A stretch of DNA of 61,202 nt from an uncultured Acidimicrobiales bacterium (GTDB lineage Bacteria > Actinomycetota > Acidimicrobiia > Acidimicrobiales > SZUA-35): assembly GCA_937997485.1 (NCBI GenBank), contig CALKTH010000064.1:1-61202 (forward strand), given 5' to 3'. The notes beneath the pieces are model-generated. The model saw nothing but the letters and a program-made list of their open reading frames with translations, ran no database searches and was not told the DNA's origin. Position numbers and translations under genes: made by a program. The first letter of the stretch is position 1, and each line of letters opens with the position of its first letter. This document shows, piece after piece, positions 36,059-42,858 of this stretch.

Positions 36059-36904
36059 TCAGGGGTAGGTGACGTCCCAGAGGGTGAGGCCGTGGGGCGG
36101 AGCTGGTTGCTCGGCGGCTTGGCGGTCTCGAGCCTCGATCACGCTCCGCACCTCGCCCGGGCTGCGCTTGCCGCGACCAATCGCCACATGGAAGCCAACG
36201 ATGCTCCGCACCATCTGATGACAGAAGGCCGAGCCGGCGATCTCGAACTCGAACTGACCATGTCCCTGATCGGACCAGCGAGCCTCGTCGATCCGCCGAG
36301 TCAACGAAGCCGGCGGCTGTCCCGCTGCCACGTCCTCCTTGGAGAGCTTGGGCCGTTTGCAGAATGAAGAGAAGTCGTGCTCGCCGAGGAAGGGATCGCA
36401 CGCCAACTGCATCACGGCCAGATTGAGCGGCTCGGGCACCCACCACGAGAAGCGAGCCGAGAACGGGCTCGGGGTCGGGCTGTTGTTCACCCGATACCGG
36501 TAGCGCCGCCCATTCGCATCGAACCGGGCGCTGAATCCGGCGGGGGCCTCTTCCACCGAGGTCGCCACGATCTCGGGGCCAAGCCGGCGGTTGATCACCC
36601 GGGCGATGCCGTCGAAGGCCGCCGAATCCGAGAGCCGATCCCGTGGCGCGTCGAAACTCAGCACTTGCGTGCGAGCATGCACACCGGCATCGGTGCGGCC
36701 AGACATCACGATGTCGGGCTCGGCCCCCAGTACAGGTGTGAGCACCCGCACGAGCTCTCCCACTACGGTCCGAACATCCGCATTGGGAGCAAGCCCTCGG
36801 AAATCGGTGCCGTCGTAGGCGATGGTGAGACGGACGCGAACGAGCGGACCCGCTCCCGAAGGAACTGGCCCGCTCGATTCGACAGACAGTGATCGCTCAA
36901 CCAT
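36059..36904 (-). CDS. truA: tRNA pseudouridine(38-40) synthase
   Basis: A 281-aa protein. The catalytic Asp lies in MSGRTDAGVHARTQV, with RLTIAYDGTDFRGLAPN at the N-terminus, RRYRYRVNNS and the C-terminal FCHQMVRSIVGFHVAIGRGK. It isomerises uridines 38-40 in the anticodon arm. As in many genomes, it follows rplQ (23 bp gap) at the end of the alpha operon. Confidence 0.96.
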   Translation of the reverse strand: MVERSLSVESSGPVPSGAGPLVRVRLTIAYDGTDFRGLAPNADVRTVVGELVRVLTPVLGAEPDIVMSGRTDAGVHARTQVLSFDAPRDRLSDSAAFDGIARVINRRLGPEIVATSVEEAPAGFSARFDANGRRYRYRVNNSPTPSPFSARFSWWVPEPLNLAVMQLACDPFLGEHDFSSFCKRPKLSKEDVAAGQPPASLTRRIDEARWSDQGHGQFEFEIAGSAFCHQMVRSIVGFHVAIGRGKRSPGEVRSVIEARDRQAAEQPAPPHGLTLWDVTYP

Positions 36905-36927
36905 GAAAGCGGATGAGCGTGATGGAA

Positions 36928-37281
36928 CTAGACCAGTTCGATCTTCGCCATGGGAGCGTTGTCGCCCTGACGGGGACCCATCTTCATGATGCGGGTGTAG
37001 CCACCCGGACGCTCGGCATAACGAGGGCCGACCTCGTCGAACAACTTGGTGGTCATCTCGACATCACCGAGATAGGCGAGGACCTGGCGGTAGTTGTGCA
37101 GTCCGCCCTTCTTCGCCTTAGTGATCACCTTTTCGGCAATCGGGCGAACGGCCTTGGCCTTCGCTTCGGTGGTGACGATGCCCTCAGCCGCGACGAGCGA
37201 GGCGATGAGGTTGGCCATCATCAGTTTCTGGTGTTGGGCCGAACCGCCGAAGCGGGTGGCCTTTCTTGGACGTCCTTGCAT
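36928..37281 (-). CDS. rplQ: 50S ribosomal protein L17
   Basis: A 117-aa protein ([55 protein letters not shown]...[25 protein letters not shown]). Follows rpoA after a 6-bp gap. Confidence 0.98.
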   Translation of the reverse strand: MQGRPRKATRFGGSAQHQKLMMANLIASLVAAEGIVTTEAKAKAVRPIAEKVITKAKKGGLHNYRQVLAYLGDVEMTTKLFDEVGPRYAERPGGYTRIMKMGPRQGDNAPMAKIELV

Positions 37282-37287
37282 GGGTGA

Positions 37288-38229
37288 TCAGCTCCTGGAG
37301 CCGCGCAGCGACAGGCCACGCTCATCAAGCTTGACGATCACCTCATCGAGGGACTTCTGGCCGAAGTTCGTGATGGCCAGGAGATCGTCTTCGGTCTTCT
37401 GAAGCAGTTCGCCAACCGAGTTGACCTGCGCCCGCTTGAGGCAGTTACGGGGACGCTCGGAAAGATCGAGGTCCTCGATGGGCAGGTCGAGATCGGGCGA
37501 ACCAGAGGCAGCGGCGGGAGCTTCACCGAGGGTCAGACCCTCGGGCTCGTCGCTCATTTCCTCGACAAGCTGAATGAGTGCACGCAACGTTGCGCCGGAA
37601 GAGGCGAGGCAGTCGCGGGGGCTCATCGAGCCGTCCGTCTCGATCTCGAGAACGGCACGATCGAAATCGGTGCTCATCTCGACTCGGACGGGTTCCACGC
37701 TCACGCTCACCCGACGGACGGGCGAGAAGATGGCGTCGATCGGGATGACCCCGATGGTGCCACCGGCGACAGCGTTCTTGGAGTTCAGCCAGCCTCGGCC
37801 CCGCTCGACCGTGAGGTCGATGGCCAAACGGCCCTTGGCATCCAGCGTGGCCAGATGTGTGTCGGGGGTGAGGATCTCGACCTCGGGCGGGCAGGAGATG
37901 TCACCAGCGGTGATCTCCCCGGCGCCGCGGGCGTCGAGACGAAGCGTGATGGGCTCCTCGGATTCCGAGGTGAGCACCACGTCCTTCAGGTTGAGGATGA
38001 TGTCCGTGACGTCTTCGATGCAGCCAGCGATGGTGTCGAATTCGTGCAGGGCGTCATCGAACCGGACGGACGTGATGGCCGCGCCGGGGACGGAGGAGAG
38101 CAGGGTGCGCCGAAGCGAGTTACCGATCGTGTGACCGAAACCAGGCTCGAGGGGTCCGATGGCGAACTGGCCGAGGGGGCCTTCGCCGTCGTCGAGTTGC
38201 TCCACCGTGGGTCGTTGAATGACCAGCAT
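37288..38229 (-). CDS. rpoA: RNA polymerase alpha subunit
   Basis: A 313-aa protein. The ATG at 38229 (MLVIQRPTVEQLDDG) is chosen over an in-frame TTG at 38244 because GGAAGGA lies 7 nt upstream. The N-terminal assembly domain has GPLEPGFGHTIGNSLRRTLLSSVPGAAITSVRFD; the C-terminal domain (about residues 245-313) has DLPIEDLDLSERPRNCLKRAQVNSVGELLQKTEDDLLAITNFGQKSLDEV, the helix-hairpin-helix that binds UP elements and activators. Confidence 0.98.
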   Translation of the reverse strand: MLVIQRPTVEQLDDGEGPLGQFAIGPLEPGFGHTIGNSLRRTLLSSVPGAAITSVRFDDALHEFDTIAGCIEDVTDIILNLKDVVLTSESEEPITLRLDARGAGEITAGDISCPPEVEILTPDTHLATLDAKGRLAIDLTVERGRGWLNSKNAVAGGTIGVIPIDAIFSPVRRVSVSVEPVRVEMSTDFDRAVLEIETDGSMSPRDCLASSGATLRALIQLVEEMSDEPEGLTLGEAPAAASGSPDLDLPIEDLDLSERPRNCLKRAQVNSVGELLQKTEDDLLAITNFGQKSLDEVIVKLDERGLSLRGSRS

Positions 38230-38256
38230 GGGTGTTCCTTCCAACTTTGGTTTCGG

Positions 38257-38877
38257 TTACTTGCTGTACAACTCGACGATGAGCTGCTCACGCAGCGGCA
38301 CGTCGATTTGTTCGCGAAGCGGTTCTGAGTACACGGTGACGCCATTGCCGTCAGCCGCCTTGTCGAGCCATGCGGGGGGCGTGCGATCAAGCACGTCCTT
38401 GTTCCACTGGATGATGGCATTGTCCCGCGTCTTTTCGCGGATCTCGATGACATCGCCCTTGCGGACTCGATAAGAGGGAACGTTCACACGCTTGCCGTTC
38501 ACGTTGACGTGGCCGTGGCTCACGAACTGACGGGCCTGCGGGCGGGTGGCGCCGAGGCCAGCGCGGTACAGCACGTTGTCGAGACGGAGCTCGAGAAGGC
38601 GGAGCATGTTCTCGCCGGTGACGCCAGGGCGACGGGTCGCCTCGTCGTAAACCTTACGGAACTGACGCTCGTTCAGACCGTAGGAGAGGCGAGCCTTCTG
38701 CTTCTCCTGGAGCTGGAACAGGTACTCGGTGTTGTTGTTGCCACGGCGGCGAGTGCGGCCGTGCATGCCGGGAGGATACGGGCGCTTCTCGAGTGCCTTT
38801 TCTTCACCGGTGGTGCCGAAGATGTTGGTGCCGAGACGGCGGGAGACGCGGGCGCGGGGGCCGGTGTAACGAGACAT
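38257..38877 (-). CDS. rpsD: 30S ribosomal protein S4
   Basis: A 206-aa protein of the zinc-free (C-minus) type: no N-terminal Cys cluster, SRYTGPRARVSRRLGTNIFGTT at the start. The S4 RNA-binding domain reads RLDNVLYRAGLGATRPQARQFVSHGHVNVNGKRVN. In some bacteria S4 represses the alpha operon. Confidence 0.98.
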   Translation of the reverse strand: MSRYTGPRARVSRRLGTNIFGTTGEEKALEKRPYPPGMHGRTRRRGNNNTEYLFQLQEKQKARLSYGLNERQFRKVYDEATRRPGVTGENMLRLLELRLDNVLYRAGLGATRPQARQFVSHGHVNVNGKRVNVPSYRVRKGDVIEIREKTRDNAIIQWNKDVLDRTPPAWLDKAADGNGVTVYSEPLREQIDVPLREQLIVELYSK

Positions 38878-38891
38878 GTGTCAGACCCTCC

Positions 38892-39290
38892 TCAGACGCG
38901 ACGCCGCTTGGGAGGGCGGCAGCCGTTGTGGGGAACAGGGGTGACATCCTTGATACCGGTGACTTCGATGCCGGCGTTCTGGATGGAGCGGATGGCGGTT
39001 TCGCGGCCCGAACCCGGGCCCTTCACCTGCACGTCGACCTTGCGGACGCCGTGTTCCATGGCCCGACGGGCGCAGGCTTCAGCAGCCATCTGCGCCGCGA
39101 ACGGGGTGCTCTTGCGGGAGCCCTTGAACCCGACGTTGCCGGCCGAGGCCCAGGAGAGCACGTGGCCCTCTTGGTCGGTGATGGCAACGATCGTGTTGTT
39201 GAAGCTCGACTTGATGTGCGCCACCCCGTAGGTGACGTTCTTGCGTTCCTTCTTGCGGGGCCGACGGCCACCGGATGCAGGCTTTGCCAT
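38892..39290 (-). CDS. rpsK: 30S ribosomal protein S11
   Basis: A 132-aa protein ([43 protein letters not shown], ending [17 protein letters not shown]). Its start overlaps the rpsM stop (TAATG). Confidence 0.98.
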   Translation of the reverse strand: MAKPASGGRRPRKKERKNVTYGVAHIKSSFNNTIVAITDQEGHVLSWASAGNVGFKGSRKSTPFAAQMAAEACARRAMEHGVRKVDVQVKGPGSGRETAIRSIQNAGIEVTGIKDVTPVPHNGCRPPKRRRV

Positions 39291-39667
39291 TACTTCTTCA
39301 CCTTCTTCTTGCCAGCCACGGTGCGCTTCGGGCCCTTGCGGGTGCGAGCGTTGGTCTGGGTGCGCTGACCACGAACGGGAAGACCCTTGCGGTGACGGAT
39401 GCCCTGGTGGCAGCCGATCTCCATCTTGCGCTTGATGTCCTGAGACACCTCACGGCGGAGGTCACCCTCGGTCTTGACGTTCTCGTCAATCCAACCGCGG
39501 ATCTTCATGACCTCAGCTTCGGTGAGGTCCTTCACGCGGGTGGTGGGATCGATCTCGGTGGAGTCCAACACCTTCTTGGCGGTGGTGTTGCCCACGCCGA
39601 AGATGTAGGTCAGCGAGATTTGGACTTGCTTTTCGCGCGGAATGTCCACGCCAGCAATACGTGCCAT
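39290..39667 (-). CDS. rpsM: 30S ribosomal protein S13
   Basis: A 125-aa protein ([58 protein letters not shown]). Sits just after rpmJ and is coupled to rpsK. Confidence 0.98.
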   Translation of the reverse strand: MARIAGVDIPREKQVQISLTYIFGVGNTTAKKVLDSTEIDPTTRVKDLTEAEVMKIRGWIDENVKTEGDLRREVSQDIKRKMEIGCHQGIRHRKGLPVRGQRTQTNARTRKGPKRTVAGKKKVKK

Positions 39668-39668
39668 A

Positions 39669-39782
39669 TCAGCCTTGCCTCTGCTTGTGACGCGGGTTCG
39701 TGCAGATGACCATGACGCGTCCGCGCCGTCTGATCACTTTGCAGTTCTCGCAGATTTTCTTGACGCTGGGACGAACTTTCAT
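39669..39782 (-). CDS. rpmJ: 50S ribosomal protein L36
   Basis: A 37-aa protein ([21 protein letters not shown]). It is the zinc-binding type, with ICENC, then ICTNPRH supplying the other Cys and His ligands. The short start at 39782 matches the family; the longer in-frame extension is spurious. It starts 153 bp after the infA stop. Confidence 0.97.
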   Translation of the reverse strand: MKVRPSVKKICENCKVIRRRGRVMVICTNPRHKQRQG

Positions 39783-39935
39783 ACGTTCCCTTTGTGTGGT
39801 TGCGCACCTCGAGATTCGAGGCATGCGGGGCGGTGCGCTTGAGACAGCAAACTGCAACCGCCAACCCGGCGTTTGGGCCGTGTTGGCGATGCTCGCGGTC
39901 TCAGGGACGCTTGGATGTGAACAAGAAGAGTGGAT

Positions 39936-40160
39936 CTACTTGTAGCGGTAGGTGATGCGGCCTCGAGTGAGGTCGTACGGGGTGAGCTCAACCTGGACTT
40001 TGTCGCCAGGGAGAATTCGGATGTAGTGGCGCCGCATCTTTCCCGAGATGTGGCCCAGCACGGAGTGACCATTCTCGAGCTCTACCTTGAACATGGCGTT
40101 CGGCAGGGACTCGACAATGGTGCCTTCCAGCACGATTGCATCTTCCTTCGACTTTGCGAT
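39936..40160 (-). CDS. infA: Translation initiation factor IF-1, apparently with an ATC start
   Basis: IF-1 binds the ribosomal A site during initiation. The 74-aa core is complete: [73 protein letters not shown]. At the conserved start (Met-Ala-Lys) the codon is ATC at 40158-40160, with AGAGAG six nt upstream. No in-frame ATG or GTG exists before it. The only canonical alternatives are TTG at 40197-40199 or 40227-40229, which would add 13 or 23 residues and have no visible Shine-Dalgarno sequence. Either an ATC start, a TTG start with an extension, or a sequencing error (ATG to ATC) would explain this; identity as IF-1 is certain, the start is not. Confidence 0.85.
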   Translation of the reverse strand: MAKSKEDAIVLEGTIVESLPNAMFKVELENGHSVLGHISGKMRRHYIRILPGDKVQVELTPYDLTRGRITYRYK

Positions 40161-40302
40161 GACTAACTCTCTTTGTTCGTGGGGTACTGCAGCCTGCAAA
40201 CGATCGAAAACGAGCGCGCGACAGACCAACGTTCAAGTCTAGACATGCCCCCTCGTTTCTCCACCGGCGCACCGGTAGGGGCTCCACACGTAGAGTCGCC
40301 CG

Positions 40303-40932
40303 GTGGCACGAACCGATGAACAGCCAGCAACAGCCGCCCGAGACGACGAACTGTTCATCGTGGAGGGTCTGTCGGCATCAAACGCAGTGCGGAACGTCGT
40401 TGACCGCTCGTTCCAAGAGGTCTTCGCGATGCAGGGCAAGCCCATCAACGTCGCCCGGGCCTCGGCATCGCAGATCCAGAAGAACGAGCGAGCAGAGGCG
40501 CTCTACCGCCGCATCACTCGCAACAAGAGCGACGCCTTCGATCCGTCGTACGTTCCCTTCGAACGCGTGATCTTGTTGACCGACGGTGATCCCGACGGCG
40601 TACACGCCAAGGCGCTCCTGCTCCTGCTCATTCACCGTGAGGTGCCCGATCTCATCGAGCAGGAGCAGCTACTCACCGTGCGAGCGCCGCAATACGGCAT
40701 CACCTGCGACCAGCGAACGCATCCGGTGTTCGCCTATTCGATCGAAGGTCGAGACAGCGTGATTCGCCAGCTCGATCAGCGGGGAGCCACGAGCATTCAC
40801 ACCCATCACTACAAGGGCCTTGCCGGCATGGATCGAGATGATCTGTGGCGCCACTGCGTGAGCGTCGAAGACCGGGAACTTTCGCTCCTCACCCTCGATC
40901 ACGTTCGAGCGGCGCAGCGCGCCCTCTCCTGA
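40303..40932 (+). CDS. Orphan TOPRIM protein resembling only the C-terminal half of GyrB/ParE
   Basis: A 209-aa protein with a GTG start. Residues 14-110 match the GyrB/ParE TOPRIM domain: DDELFIVEGLSASNAVRN (the catalytic Glu, but Ser-Asn in place of the usual GG), FAMQGKPINVARAS, and VILLTDGDPDGVHAKALLL, a D-x-D-x-D metal site. The end, HHYKGLAGMDRDDLWRHCV.VEDREL, matches the GyrB C-terminal YKGLGEM.....L signature. The GHKL ATPase and transducer domains of GyrB/ParE, and the usual RK/insert, are absent, and no gyrA/parC is adjacent. So it cannot be a normal type IIA subunit. It precedes the two-component genes by about 78 bp. It might be a paralogue remnant, a topoisomerase regulator or a nuclease-like protein. 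Confidence 0.8.
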   Translation: MARTDEQPATAARDDELFIVEGLSASNAVRNVVDRSFQEVFAMQGKPINVARASASQIQKNERAEALYRRITRNKSDAFDPSYVPFERVILLTDGDPDGVHAKALLLLLIHREVPDLIEQEQLLTVRAPQYGITCDQRTHPVFAYSIEGRDSVIRQLDQRGATSIHTHHYKGLAGMDRDDLWRHCVSVEDRELSLLTLDHVRAAQRALS

Positions 40933-41010
40933 GCGGCGGGGCCGCACGGGTCACTGCACAAAGTCTTCACATTCGTTGTGGGACTCGTGCACGCCCGTTC
41001 TCTACTGTTG

Positions 41011-41721
41011 ATGTTTGTGGCAAACGGCACTGGCGCAGGCGATACGACGCAACACATCCTCGTCGTCGAAGACGAACCGATCATCGCTGATGCAGTCGCG
41101 GCTCGTCTCGTGAGCGAGGGGTTCGGCGTCACCAAGGCGGCAGACGGTCCCACCGCGGTAGAGCGATGCGCCGAAGTACAGCCCGACCTCGTGGTGCTCG
41201 ATCTGAATCTGCCCGGCTTCGATGGCCTCGAAGTCTGCCGCCGCATTCAAGCCGCCCGGCGTGTGCCGGTCGTGATGCTGACAGCCCGGGACGACGAGAC
41301 CGACATGCTGGTGGGCCTCGGTGTGGGTGCCGATGACTATCTGACCAAGCCCTTCTCGCCCCGCGAACTCGTGGCTCGAGTCAAGGCCGTGCTTCGCCGG
41401 GCGGAGGCGACACCCGGTCCCGTGCTCGAGAGCGACGGCCTCCGCATCGACCCCGCCGCCCGTGTCGTCACCATCGACGGAACGGTCGTGCACCTCACCC
41501 CCACCGAGTTCGATCTCATCCGGGTGCTGGCCGAGGCCGGGCGTACGGTCTTGAGTCGAGATCAACTTCTGTCGATGGTGTGGGGATATCGCGACGGATC
41601 GGGCGCCCGAACCGTCGACTCTCATGTTCGATCCGTTCGCCGCAAGTTGGGCGACGAGACCATACGCACTGTTCACGGCGTCGGCTATGCCTTCGGCGCC
41701 CCGAGCGGAGTCACCTCGTGA
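41011..41721 (+). CDS. OmpR/PhoB-family response regulator
   Basis: A 236-aa protein (start at ATG 41011 assumed; an in-frame GTG at 40978 is possible). Receiver domain: HILVVEDEPIIADAV with the acidic pair, phospho-Asp in LVVLDLNLPGFDGLEV, Thr in VMLTARDDE and Lys in DYLTKPFSPREL. DNA-binding winged helix: VHLTPTEFDLIRVLAEAGRTVLSRDQLLSMVWGY, RTVDSHVRSVRRKLGDE.IRTVHGVGYAF. The stop overlaps the kinase start (GTGA), so it is coupled to the kinase. Confidence 0.93.
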   Translation: MFVANGTGAGDTTQHILVVEDEPIIADAVAARLVSEGFGVTKAADGPTAVERCAEVQPDLVVLDLNLPGFDGLEVCRRIQAARRVPVVMLTARDDETDMLVGLGVGADDYLTKPFSPRELVARVKAVLRRAEATPGPVLESDGLRIDPAARVVTIDGTVVHLTPTEFDLIRVLAEAGRTVLSRDQLLSMVWGYRDGSGARTVDSHVRSVRRKLGDETIRTVHGVGYAFGAPSGVTS

Positions 41722-42851
41722 ACCCTCCGCCCACTCATGCACACCACACACCTCACTCCACAGATCCGAGACGCCACATGAGCAGGCCTCGCCCACTCGA
41801 TCCCATCCCGTCGATCAAGGCCAAGTGGTCGATCGTCATCGTCGCTGCCGTGGCCGTCACGGCGTTGATGAGCCAGATCGGGCTGCATCTGGGTTGGCCG
41901 GTGTGGATTCGCCCGGTGATCGCCGGAGCGCTCGCCCTCCTTGCCGTCCAGTTCCTCGCCCATGGCATGACCTACCCCCTCCGGCAGATGGCCACCTCGG
42001 CGAAGGCGATGGCTCGGGGCGACTACTCCCGCACGGTGCAAACGACCACGAACGATGAAGTCGGCCAGCTGGCGAACGCGTTCAACGGCATGGCGGCCGA
42101 GCTCGCCGATTCCGACCGGCAGCAGAAGGAGTTCATCGCCAACGCCTCGCACGAGTTGCGAACCCCAGTGGCGGCTTTGCAGAGCACGCTCGAGAACCTT
42201 GTCGACGGCGTCGGCACGCCCGACCGGGCGACGCTGGGCCGCATGCTGGCCCAGAGTGAACATCTCGGCCGGCTCGTGAACCAGCTGCTGGATCTCAACC
42301 GGCTCGAAGCCGGGGCGGATCGACTCGGCACACACGAACTCGACGTCGGCGACCTTCTCCACGATCTCGTTGGCGAGCTCCGCTTGTCCCATCCAGTGGC
42401 CATGTTCGACGTGAAGGCGGCGATGGGTCTGCGCATCCAGGGCGACAAGAACCAGCTCGAGCGGGTCTTCACGAACGTCATCGGCAACGCGCTGCGCTTC
42501 TCCCCCATCGGCTGCCCCGTCACGATCGTGGCCAGCCGCCAAAACGGCTCAGTCCGCATCTCAGTGAAGGATCAGGGTCCTGGCATTCCGGAGAACGAGC
42601 GGGGCAAGGTCTTCGAACGGTTCTGGCAGGCCGACGGTTCGGCGCCGACGGGCGGCGGTGGCGCCGGCCTGGGCCTGGCGATCAGCAAGCGCATCGTCGA
42701 TCAACACCATGGCGAGATCACCATCGGTGACAACCAACCCTCTGGGGCCTGTGTGGTGATCTCACTGCCAGCGAATCCCGTCGCCAGCGATCTCCCCATC
42801 GATGAGTGGCAGGCATCCGGCTCGCCCAAGGGCGACGCACTCGCCAGCTGA
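41718..42851 (+). CDS. Sensor histidine kinase, partner of the adjacent regulator
   Basis: A 377-aa membrane kinase. The GTG at 41718 is favoured because it overlaps the regulator stop (GTGA); an ATG at 41778 gives a 357-aa form. It has two N-terminal hydrophobic segments (IVIVAAVAVTALMSQIG, WIRPVIAGALALLAVQFLAHGM) with almost no extracellular loop. Then a HAMP linker (PLRQMATSAKAMARGDYSRTVQ.TTNDEVGQLANAFNGMAAEL), HisKA with phospho-His in FIANASHELRTPVAAL, and HATPase N, G1, F and G2 boxes (NVIGNALRFSP, DQGPGIP, FERFWQAD, GAGLGLAIS). The tiny sensor suggests it detects a membrane or intramembrane signal, as in Bce-type kinases (inference). Confidence 0.93.
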   Translation: MNPPPTHAHHTPHSTDPRRHMSRPRPLDPIPSIKAKWSIVIVAAVAVTALMSQIGLHLGWPVWIRPVIAGALALLAVQFLAHGMTYPLRQMATSAKAMARGDYSRTVQTTTNDEVGQLANAFNGMAAELADSDRQQKEFIANASHELRTPVAALQSTLENLVDGVGTPDRATLGRMLAQSEHLGRLVNQLLDLNRLEAGADRLGTHELDVGDLLHDLVGELRLSHPVAMFDVKAAMGLRIQGDKNQLERVFTNVIGNALRFSPIGCPVTIVASRQNGSVRISVKDQGPGIPENERGKVFERFWQADGSAPTGGGGAGLGLAISKRIVDQHHGEITIGDNQPSGACVVISLPANPVASDLPIDEWQASGSPKGDALAS

Positions 42852-42858
42852 GAGCTGC

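Noticed and set aside
34745..36367. 540-codon plus-strand frame
   Set aside because: Lies opposite the CoA-transferase and truA, which have domain support.
39783..39857. 25-residue N-terminal extension of L36
   Set aside because: L36 is 37-38 aa across bacteria and the start at 39782 gives exactly that.
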